From NCBI GenBank assembly GCA_964577295.1, contig CAZNYN010000029.1, positions 1 to 23,305 on the forward strand: 23,305 nt of DNA, in the 5' to 3' direction. Made by a program: the position numbers and the translations under genes. The notes under the pieces are model-generated. The model saw only the letters and a program-made list of their open reading frames with translations, had not been told where the DNA came from and made no database searches. The DNA comes from CAZNYN01 sp964577295. GTDB taxonomy: Bacteria; Synergistota; Synergistia; Synergistales; Synergistaceae. Below, one piece after another: positions 1 to 5,791 of this stretch; positions within the stretch are counted from its first letter, which is position 1, and the number at the start of each line of letters is the position of its first letter.

Positions 1-32
1 CCAAGTGCTTTTTCGGCAAATGTTTTGCCCAT
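1..32 (-). CDS. Partial CDS: N-terminus of a probable second LeuC/aconitase-type large subunit
   Basis: The minus strand shows an ATG at 32-30 preceded by GGTGGG (42-37, spacing 4), opening a frame that reads MGKTFAEKAL before leaving the window. This start (MGKT-x-AEK) is typical of 3-isopropylmalate dehydratase / homoaconitase large subunits, and the confirmed LeuC-type gene at 893-2173 also begins MGKT. Only 10 codons are visible, so family membership is a resemblance, not proof. If correct, a second hydro-lyase gene lies just left of this window in the same orientation as the leuCD pair, separated from it by a terminator and a MITE-like element. Confidence 0.4.
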   Translation of the reverse strand, partial: MGKTFAEKAL

Positions 33-57
33 TTATCCCACCATCGCTTTCTTTAAT

Positions 58-299
58 TTAGTGAACCGCTGATTATATGCACCATCCGCATCATAGGCAG
101 CCACAGTCTGTGGCTCCAACGTATTGATATACGCCTGATGTAACTACTAGCCGATTCGCACAAATCGCAAGAGCGGCGATTTGGCTCTCTGGCCATCCGC
201 CCCCGACTGTGACTGCCTATTTAGCGGCTAGCACATCTAATCAGCGGACGGTACGTTGGTGATGTTCTGGAATAATTGATTTAATCAGTGTTTCCTTAA
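58..299 (-). mobile_element. MITE-like element, copy 1 (242 bp, no coding capacity)
   Basis: The two ends are imperfect inverted repeats: TTAGTGAACCGCTGATTA at 58-75 and, on the other strand from 299, TTAAGGAAACACTGATTA (14 of 18 identical). Positions 239-299 match the reverse complement of 15830-15890 at 59 of 61 bases, and the left end matches the right end of that second copy at 15 of 18. A further perfect inverted repeat CCGCTGATTA/TAATCAGCGG (66-75, 238-247) encloses an interior of about 160 bp not shared with copy 2. That interior contains a 15-of-16 inverted repeat, ATAGGCAGCCACAGTC (93-108) against 205-220. No ORF is present. A non-autonomous transposable element is the simplest reading; the parent family is not identified. 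It fills most of the gene-free stretch 33-352. Confidence 0.65.
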
Positions 300-313
300 T
301 GTAATAAATATAA

Positions 314-342
314 CGGCGAAAGCGAAAAAATTGCTTCCGCCG
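314..342 (-). terminator. Rho-independent terminator of the gntR-leuD operon
   Basis: An inverted repeat CGGCGAAAGC (314-323) / GCTTCCGCCG (333-342) with one G-U-type mismatch encloses a 9-nt loop. Read on the minus strand it lies 10 nt past the leuD-type stop codon and is followed by an A/T-rich tract (TTATATTTATT). The U-run is interrupted, so its strength is uncertain, but its position suits the end of the operon. Confidence 0.55.
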
Positions 343-352
343 CTTTGCTTCG

Positions 353-877
353 CTACTTCGCCGCCGCTTTCGCCTTTACGTAGTTCATAAGGCCGCCGGC
401 TTTCATGATGTCGTTTTCGAGGTCGCTTACCGCGTCTCCGTGGAATTTGTTTCCGTTTGTGACATCATGGATTGTGCCTGTTGAAAGTTCGACTTCGAGC
501 ATGTCTCCGTCTTTGATTTTGCCTTCTTTAATAGCTTCGGATATGCCCTTTACGAAGAGGACGGGGTATCCGTTGTTTATCGCGTTGCGATAGTATATGC
601 GCGAGCATGTCTCCGCAAGCACGACGGGGACTCCCGCGTACTCGAGGCAGTAGACGGCGTGCTCACGGCTTGAGCCGCAGCCGAAGTTTTTCCCCGCGAC
701 TACAAAGTCTCCGGGCTTTACTTCTTTGGCAAAGTTTTCTTTGCCGGGATAGTACTCAAATGCGTACTGGGGCATGTTTTTAGGATCTGTTTCCGCAAGA
801 TATTTGTTGTGGTAGATGAGGTCGGTATCGACGTCGTCACTGAACACCCACGCTCTGCCCTTGAGAATTTCGCTCAT
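353..877 (-). CDS. LeuD-type small subunit of an isopropylmalate-dehydratase/homoaconitase-family hydro-lyase
   Basis: This 174-residue protein is the swivelling small subunit of a two-subunit, 4Fe-4S aconitase-superfamily hydro-lyase, which moves a hydroxyl by dehydration and rehydration of a 2- or 3-hydroxy dicarboxylate or tricarboxylate in the cytoplasm. It has the family DVDTD start (16-20), GCGSSREHA (66-74) and SRIYYRNAINNGYP (92-105). The substrate-recognition loop after DVDTD reads YLAE (26-29). From memory of the methanogen enzymes, YLRT marks homoaconitase and YLV-type loops mark isopropylmalate isomerase, so YLAE fits neither and the substrate is open. The ATG has a good GGGAGG Shine-Dalgarno and lies 15 nt after the large-subunit gene. 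No leuA or leuB is nearby, so a catabolic role is as likely as leucine synthesis. Confidence 0.88.
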   Translation of the reverse strand: MSEILKGRAWVFSDDVDTDLIYHNKYLAETDPKNMPQYAFEYYPGKENFAKEVKPGDFVVAGKNFGCGSSREHAVYCLEYAGVPVVLAETCSRIYYRNAINNGYPVLFVKGISEAIKEGKIKDGDMLEVELSTGTIHDVTNGNKFHGDAVSDLENDIMKAGGLMNYVKAKAAAK

Positions 878-892
878 GTCAATATTCCTCCC

Positions 893-2173
893 CTAACCCA
901 GGATATCTCTGGGGTCTGTGATGACACCCTTGACCGCTGTCGCCATAGCCGACATCGGGCTCATAAGGTATGTGTGGCTTCCCTTGCCGACCTTGCCGAT
1001 AAAGTTGCGGTTTGTCGTGGAGCATCCTACGTCTCCCGCAGGCATAGCTCCGTAGTGTTCCGCCGTGCAAAGTGAGCATGTCGGGTTTGTGCATACGATT
1101 CCCGCTTCGAGGAAGGCCTGCATGATGCCGCTCTTGACGAGTGCGAGCTGAACTTCTCTCGTGCTCGGCGTGATTATCGCGCGGACTTTGTCGCTGACTT
1201 TGCCGCCGCCGGCTTTGAGAACTTCGTAAGCAGCTTCGAAGTCTTCAAAACGGCCGTTGGAGCATGAGCCGATGTGAATCTGGTCTACATATGTACCTGC
1301 GACTTCGCGGACGGGCTTCACGTTGTCGGGAGCGTCGGGGCATGATGCAAGGGGTTCGAGGTTTGTCACGTCATACTTGAGAACCTTGCAGTATTCGGCG
1401 TCGTCGTCGGCTTTGAGTTCTTTTGCGAGAACTTCGACTTCGGGGCCTGCACGCTCGACAAGCCACTTAAGCACTTCGCCGCTCGGCATGATAAGAGGAA
1501 CTTTGCCGCTCATCTCCGTTACCATCGAGCAGAGTGTGATGCGGTCGGCGAGTGATGCGTTGTCTATCGTCTCTCCGACGAACTCTACTGCGAGGAAGTC
1601 CATGCCGCCCGCACCGAGGTCGCCTACGAGGCGTGTGAGGAAGTCTCTCATGGAGACACCCTTCTGGAATTTGCCTGTTACTTCTATCTTCATTGTTTCG
1701 GGAACGCGGAACCAGTTGACTCCGGCTATGTATGACGCGGCGATGTCGGAGTTGCCGACACCTGTGGCAAATGCGCCTACGGAGCCCAAGAGGTTCATGT
1801 GGCTGTCTGTTCCGAGTACGACGTCGCCAGGCTTTATCATGCCTGCTTCGAGCATTACGTGCTGGCCGATTCCGTGGTTGACGTCAAATACGCGCTTGAT
1901 TCCCTGCTTTTTGCAGAACTCGCGGATAATCTTCTGGTTTGTGGCAACCTTCTCCGAGTGAGCCGGAGCCTGAAGGTCGAAGGTGAAGGCTATCTTTTCG
2001 GGATCCCAAACCTTAGCGTCCGCTCCGACTTCCTTTTCAAACTGGAGCACGCAGTTCGCTCCTCCGAAGTCACGCGCCGTTGCCCAGTCGATGTTGCACC
2101 AGACACGGTCTCCGACCTTTACGGGATGGCCGGAAGATTTTTCCATAATCTTTACTATTGATGTCTTGCCCAT
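893..2173 (-). CDS. LeuC-type large subunit of an isopropylmalate-dehydratase/homoaconitase-family hydro-lyase
   Basis: This 426-residue protein is the catalytic, iron-sulfur-binding large subunit paired with the LeuD-type protein immediately downstream. The length fits the short, split LeuC/homoaconitase class of bacteria and archaea rather than the ~470-residue proteobacterial LeuC. Visible motifs are DVNHGIGQH (97-105), GTDSHMN (121-127), IGSCSNGR with cluster ligand C304, and the C-x2-C pair C366/C369. The family C-terminal STTNRNF...GKGSHTYLMSP block follows. The ATG is preceded by GGAGGG at 9 nt. Members include isopropylmalate isomerase, homoaconitase, 2,3-dimethylmalate dehydratase and related enzymes. 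The neighbours (HD protein, GntR regulator) do not match a standard leucine operon, so substrate is left open. Confidence 0.9.
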   Translation of the reverse strand: MGKTSIVKIMEKSSGHPVKVGDRVWCNIDWATARDFGGANCVLQFEKEVGADAKVWDPEKIAFTFDLQAPAHSEKVATNQKIIREFCKKQGIKRVFDVNHGIGQHVMLEAGMIKPGDVVLGTDSHMNLLGSVGAFATGVGNSDIAASYIAGVNWFRVPETMKIEVTGKFQKGVSMRDFLTRLVGDLGAGGMDFLAVEFVGETIDNASLADRITLCSMVTEMSGKVPLIMPSGEVLKWLVERAGPEVEVLAKELKADDDAEYCKVLKYDVTNLEPLASCPDAPDNVKPVREVAGTYVDQIHIGSCSNGRFEDFEAAYEVLKAGGGKVSDKVRAIITPSTREVQLALVKSGIMQAFLEAGIVCTNPTCSLCTAEHYGAMPAGDVGCSTTNRNFIGKVGKGSHTYLMSPMSAMATAVKGVITDPRDILG

Positions 2174-2208
2174 GTCGCAAATCCCTCCGTTTTATATTGG
2201 TAGGAAAC

Positions 2209-2769
2209 TTATTTCATTCCGAGGAAAGACTTCACGCTCTCAAAGTTCATGAAGTCGGCTTTGTTGACCATTACGCCTTCGGGGCTGCGGAGTGTTCCGT
2301 CGCCTTCGTGAGCGTGGTTGGCTATTATGTGTCCTATCGCATCGGGGCATCCGTTGCGAAGTGCTATTACCGTACCTGAGAACGGGTGGCGGAGATTCTT
2401 GCCCATTACGGACTTAACTGTCTCGCCGGCGCTGTTCTTTTCATATTCGACGAGCTTGCCCACATCGTGAAGCAGTGCTCCCGCTACGAGAAGGTCGTTG
2501 TCTAAGGTGAACTTCGCGTCCTTTGCGGGGTAGATGGCGTTGAACTCGTCCATTGCCGCTTTGGCTATGCGGGTAACTCCCTTAACGTGGTCAAGGTATG
2601 TGAAGGGGCAGTTGGGAATGAGAAGCGTAAAGGGAATTTTGTCCATGTCATCGGGCTCCCAGCCGCCTGTTTTAAGCGCGTCTTCGTAGGATGCGACAAC
2701 TTTAGCCTGAAGTTCCTTGTCTTTGATCCATTCGATTTCGGGGAACAGCTCTCTGATTCTCTTCTCCAT
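2209..2769 (-). CDS. HD-domain metal-dependent hydrolase family protein
   Basis: This 186-residue protein has the HD-superfamily metal ligands in order: H61 (in LDHVKG), the H101-D102 pair in LLHDVGK, H128, H152/H154 in the NHAHEG segment, and D172. HD proteins are usually phosphohydrolases acting on nucleotides or phosphate esters, but some have other hydrolytic or lyase activities. Nothing here fixes the substrate. The gene sits between gntR and the leuC-type gene, with AGGAGG before its ATG and 35 bp to the next start, so it is almost certainly co-transcribed with the hydro-lyase and may act on the same pathway. No signal peptide or membrane segment is seen; it should be cytoplasmic. Confidence 0.8.
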   Translation of the reverse strand: MEKRIRELFPEIEWIKDKELQAKVVASYEDALKTGGWEPDDMDKIPFTLLIPNCPFTYLDHVKGVTRIAKAAMDEFNAIYPAKDAKFTLDNDLLVAGALLHDVGKLVEYEKNSAGETVKSVMGKNLRHPFSGTVIALRNGCPDAIGHIIANHAHEGDGTLRSPEGVMVNKADFMNFESVKSFLGMK

Positions 2770-2858
2770 TTTAAATTCCTCCTATGTGCTCTGTAATGGT
2801 GTTGTTTAATGTTCTATATTTCGATATTTCAGTAATGCCGTCTGCGGTCTGACCACCG

Positions 2859-3563
2859 TCAGTGTTTTGCCGCCGCGATTCCTCTGTGAAGAGTCCTGTA
2901 AATTCTGTCGATATGCTGTGCCGCCATATCGCGCGCCTTCTCCACATCGTGGTCCAAAATCGCGTCGTACATCATCTTATGTTCCTGCAAAAAAGCGTCC
3001 TTATCGTCCAAAAGATTGTAAATTCTGTCGTGAGTGGCCATTATCAGGTCGAAATTCATGCGCGTCAGATTTACAAATACAAAGTTGTGCGTGGCTTCCG
3101 CCAATATAAGGTGAAAATCGAAGTCCGACTGAGCTCTGCCGTTTATATCGTCAAGGCGTTTTTCCGTCGCCGTTATGGTTCTCAGCATCCTTGTAAGGTC
3201 GGACGGAGTTGCTCTCATAGCGCTTTCTGCGGCTATTGCCGGGTCGAGTATGCGGCGCGCCTCCATGAGCTCCAGTATTGCCGAATCCTCAAGGCGTATT
3301 GTCTCTCTGTCCTCCGAAATAGTTCTGGGGTGACGGACAAAGCGTCCCTTTCCCGGGATTGATTCTATAAGACCGAGCAGCTCCATCACTCTGAAAGCCT
3401 CTCTTAAAGAGCTGCGGCTTACTCCGAAGTCATCCATAAGCTGGCGTTCCGAGGGAAGAGGATCACCGGGCAGAATATCGCCGTTCGCAATGGAAGCTTT
3501 GAGCTTCTCTACTACCTTTTCGTAGATGCGGGTTCCCCGTGATACAACCTGTGTTTCAAGCAT
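2859..3563 (-). CDS. GntR-family transcriptional regulator, FadR/FCD subfamily
   Basis: This 234-residue regulator has an N-terminal winged helix-turn-helix (about 10-78; PSERQLMDDFGVSRSSLREA is the recognition region) and a C-terminal all-helical FCD ligand-binding domain (about 95-220). FCD metal/ligand residues are visible as D149/H151 (FDFHLILAEATHN), H196 and H217. FCD regulators typically sense small organic acids, fitting control of the hydro-lyase operon downstream. It is the first gene of that operon. Palindromes of the type TGGT-N4-ACCA, one half-site overlapping the likely transcription start, lie just upstream and suggest autorepression. The ATG at 3563 follows a purine-rich GAAAGGGG stretch, with a rather long spacing to the start. 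Confidence 0.9.
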   Translation of the reverse strand: MLETQVVSRGTRIYEKVVEKLKASIANGDILPGDPLPSERQLMDDFGVSRSSLREAFRVMELLGLIESIPGKGRFVRHPRTISEDRETIRLEDSAILELMEARRILDPAIAAESAMRATPSDLTRMLRTITATEKRLDDINGRAQSDFDFHLILAEATHNFVFVNLTRMNFDLIMATHDRIYNLLDDKDAFLQEHKMMYDAILDHDVEKARDMAAQHIDRIYRTLHRGIAAAKH

Positions 3564-3580
3564 GTGAAAAAACCCCTTTC

Positions 3581-3593
3581 ATGGACCACCCAG
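3581..3593. promoter_or_regulatory. Operator half-site repeat overlapping the gntR transcription start
   Basis: ATGGACCACCCAG occurs here and again, identically, at 3684-3696, exactly 103 bp away. This copy lies directly downstream of the inferred -10 box (3599-3604), where bound repressor would block transcription. Only the ACCA half of the TGGT-N4-ACCA palindrome is present. Confidence 0.5.
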
Positions 3594-3598
3594 TACAC

Positions 3599-3627
3599 CT
3601 TATACAACCTTTACAATAAATTTGCAA
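3599..3627 (-). promoter_or_regulatory. Sigma70-type promoter of the gntR-HD-leuCD operon
   Basis: On the minus strand TTGCAA (3627-3622) and TATAAG (3604-3599) are separated by 17 bp. Transcription would start near 3592, about 30 nt before the gntR start codon. Spacing is ideal and both hexamers are close to consensus. Confidence 0.6.
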
Positions 3628-3679
3628 GAGCAATTGAAGTTCCGAATAGTTAGACTATTTATTTGTGAACAAAGTTTAA

Positions 3680-3696
3680 TGGTATGGACCACCCAG
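3680..3696. promoter_or_regulatory. Probable GntR operator palindrome, site 2
   Basis: TGGTATGGACCA (3680-3691) is a TGGT-N4-ACCA palindrome that runs into the 13-bp direct repeat described at 3581-3593. It matches the site at 3722-3733 in 10 of 12 positions. FadR-type GntR proteins bind short palindromes of this kind (E. coli FadR recognises a TGGTC...GACCA-like core). Confidence 0.5.
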
Positions 3697-3721
3697 CCGC
3701 ACTACCAGTCTGAATTTAGCC

Positions 3722-3733
3722 TGGTACGAACCA
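3722..3733. promoter_or_regulatory. Probable GntR operator palindrome, site 3
   Basis: TGGTACGAACCA is a second full TGGT-N4-ACCA palindrome, 42 bp from site 2 centre to centre (four helical turns). An inverted TACCAG/CTGGTA pair (3703-3708, 3721-3726) overlaps it. The rest of the gene-free stretch 3734-3937 is A/T-rich; I see no gene and no convincing promoter in it. Confidence 0.45.
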
Positions 3734-3937
3734 AAACAGCTTTTATGAAAACTTTGACGGCGCAAAAGGCTGTTTTTAATATATCGAATATTTAATCATT
3801 ATAAATAGAATAATTGACTGAGATCGGAGGGGCGAAAATTGCGAAGGAAGTTTTTATAATCAGCGAAAGTCAATCTCTTTATACTCTATTTATGTATTTT
3901 TGAGAGGTACAAAGAGGCGCTTGTGTGCGAAAAATGC

Positions 3938-4001
3938 AAAAAAGCGCGTCCCTGATATGGGCGAACGCGCTTTTTCTTCCGCTTTTGCCGCTCGGCAAAA
4001 G
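3938..4001 (-). terminator. Terminator hairpins after the small secreted protein gene
   Basis: Two hairpins follow the stop codon at 4024 on the minus strand. The nearer is a perfect 9-bp stem with a 2-nt loop (CTTTTGCCG 3982-3990 / CGGCAAAAG 3993-4001). The farther (3938-3949 with 3965-3975, GC-rich ACGCGC core) ends in a run of six T on the minus strand and is a canonical intrinsic terminator. Its A-rich other flank means it may also work from the plus strand. Confidence 0.7.
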
Positions 4002-4023
4002 GCTGTTATTCTATTTTCGGGAT

Positions 4024-4425
4024 TTACTGCGGCCCTCCGCTCGGAGGCGAATTTATTTTTCTTATATAGTTTGGCGAAGCGCCAAGGATGTTTTTGTCTT
4101 TGAGAAGCAATGATATTATTTCCTCCGTCTTCAGCTTTGAACGCATAAATGCGGTGCCGTTCTCACTGTCGGAGTAAATAGGCGAGGTGTAATATATGTC
4201 TGCGCTGACGCTTTTAGCTATATCCGAGCAGAGAGATGCAAAGAGCTTGTTTCTCTCGGGGGAGCTTCTCATCTCTTTGGAAACTTTGACAGTGACAAGG
4301 GCCTCCCCTTCCACATAGTCGGAGACCGAAGCCTTTGCGCAGCTTTGGGAGATATTCGGAGCCAAGAGCATTCCGCCCAGTGTGAGCAGTGCGGCTGCAA
4401 AGAGCAGCCTGCCTCTTTTTTTCAT
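4024..4425 (-). CDS. Small secreted protein resembling a stand-alone subtilase (S8) prodomain
   Basis: This 133-residue protein starts with a positively charged, hydrophobic signal peptide (1 to about 31; a Cys at 29 lies too late for a clear lipobox). The mature part opens YVEGEALVTVKV (37-48) and closes LLLKDKNILGASPNYIRKI (106-124). These are the first and last strands of the inhibitor-I9/subtilisin prodomain pattern (YVPGEVIV-F-K ... LL-DPNV-YAEPNY). A short SPPSGGPQ tail follows and then a stop, with no catalytic Asp/His/Ser domain downstream. It could be a truncated protease, or an independent protease inhibitor or chaperone. The resemblance is by eye. It is monocistronic, with its own terminator and a GAGGCG ribosome-binding site. 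Confidence 0.6.
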   Translation of the reverse strand: MKKRGRLLFAAALLTLGGMLLAPNISQSCAKASVSDYVEGEALVTVKVSKEMRSSPERNKLFASLCSDIAKSVSADIYYTSPIYSDSENGTAFMRSKLKTEEIISLLLKDKNILGASPNYIRKINSPPSGGPQ

Positions 4426-4463
4426 TTTTTTCGCCTCTTTTCATTTTTTTAAACTCTTTTTTA

Positions 4464-4493
4464 TGGCAAAAAAGTCTCTCTCTAACGTATAAT
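4464..4493 (+). promoter_or_regulatory. Possible promoter of the PLP-enzyme operon
   Basis: A perfect TATAAT (4488-4493) lies 45 bp before the start codon at 4538, with a weak TGGCAA (4464-4469) 18 bp upstream. No TGGT-N4-ACCA palindrome is found here, so this operon is not obviously under the same GntR control as the left block. Confidence 0.4.
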
Positions 4494-4537
4494 AAATAGT
4501 TAAGCAGCATAATAATTTTAGGCGGAGGGGTTGTCAC

Positions 4538-5773
4538 ATGGCAAGACCGAAAGTACTTAAATGCGTGCTCTGCGGAAAGGAATTTGAACCGTCAAAGGAT
4601 AGGTATGTCTGCGATGTCTGCGGGCTTGACGGCACTTTGGATGTCATATACGAGACTGATGAGGTGAAGAAAAGCCTGACAAAAGAGTCTCTGGCATCGG
4701 ATAAAGATATGACTCTCTGGCGCTACCGTGCAATGCTTCCCGTCGAGGATGAGAAGAACATTCCCCCTCTCGCAGTCGGCTGGACACCTCTTTACAAAAA
4801 CAGATTATTGGCCGAAGAGTACGGAGTAAAGGAATTTTACATAAAGGACGACGGACGAAACCCCACTGCTTCGCTGAAGGACAGAGCAAGTGCGGTAGGA
4901 GTCGCCAAGGCTCTCGACTTCGGTGCTCAGACAGTGGCATGTGCCTCTACGGGCAATGCCGCAAGTTCCCTTTCGGGCTTCGCCGCAGTCATGGGGCTGA
5001 AAAGCTATATATTCGTCCCCGAAAAAGCTCCCGCGGCGAAGGTCACACAGCTTCTTGTCTACGGAGCGAATGTCGTTCTCGTGCAGGGAGACTATGCGGA
5101 CGCATTTAATCTGGCAACTGCCGCAATAGAAAAATTTGGATGGTACAACAGAAACTGCGCGATAAATCCATACCTTCTCGAAGGCAAAAAAACCTGCGCC
5201 ATGGAAATAGCGGAGCAGCTTAACTGGGACATTCCCGACAGAGTATTTATCTCTGTGGGAGACGGCTGCTGCATAGGAGGCCTTTACAAAGGCTTCCGCG
5301 ACCTCATGGATATAGGCCTTACGGACAGAATCCCCAAAATAACGGGAGTTCAGGCGGAAGGCTCAAAGCCGATATATGACGCGATAATGAGCGGTGCGCC
5401 GCGTGTAACATTCGCTCCTGCTGAGACAATAGCGGACAGCATATCAGTCGGAGCTCCGCGCAACTGGGCAAAGGCTCTGCGCGCCGTAAGAGCATCGGGA
5501 GGCACTGCAGTGACAGTCACGGACGAGGAAATCCTCTCGGCTATACCGGAGCTGGCAAGAAAGAGCGGAGTATTCGGAGAACCTGCGGGAGTGACAGCTT
5601 TTGCCGGATTTAAGAAAATGGCGGAAGCCGGCCTTCTGGACAAAGGCGAAAGGGTCGCGGCAGTGGTCACAGGCAACGGCTTAAAAGATATAGAAAGCGC
5701 GAAGAAAGCTGTGGGCAAAGCACTGACATGCCCGCCCGACGTTGAAATTTTGGCAAAGATGATAAATCTATAG
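4538..5773 (+). CDS. Threonine-synthase-like PLP enzyme (fold type II)
   Basis: This 411-residue protein has an N-terminal zinc-ribbon-like module (C9-x2-C12 and C25-x2-C28), usual for bacterial/archaeal threonine synthases. A fold-type II PLP core follows. The Schiff-base lysine is K114 in NPTASLKDRA, the substrate/phosphate loop is ASTGNAASS (137-145), and a Gly-rich cofactor-phosphate loop occurs around VGDGCCIGG (about 240-248). Threonine synthase converts O-phosphohomoserine to threonine, but relatives include lyases and transferases on other amino acids. No homoserine kinase or dehydrogenase gene is adjacent. The next gene is another PLP beta-family enzyme, so a pathway-specific role is likely. 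The ATG follows GGAGGGG at 7 nt. First gene of a plus-strand operon. Confidence 0.85.
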   Translation: MARPKVLKCVLCGKEFEPSKDRYVCDVCGLDGTLDVIYETDEVKKSLTKESLASDKDMTLWRYRAMLPVEDEKNIPPLAVGWTPLYKNRLLAEEYGVKEFYIKDDGRNPTASLKDRASAVGVAKALDFGAQTVACASTGNAASSLSGFAAVMGLKSYIFVPEKAPAAKVTQLLVYGANVVLVQGDYADAFNLATAAIEKFGWYNRNCAINPYLLEGKKTCAMEIAEQLNWDIPDRVFISVGDGCCIGGLYKGFRDLMDIGLTDRIPKITGVQAEGSKPIYDAIMSGAPRVTFAPAETIADSISVGAPRNWAKALRAVRASGGTAVTVTDEEILSAIPELARKSGVFGEPAGVTAFAGFKKMAEAGLLDKGERVAAVVTGNGLKDIESAKKAVGKALTCPPDVEILAKMINL

Positions 5774-5791
5774 AGCCGGGAGGAAGATATT

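Noticed and set aside
1323..1961. Plus-strand open frame of 212 codons opposite the LeuC-type gene
   Set aside because: Shadow frame, Ser/Thr/Pro-rich with no recognisable domain.
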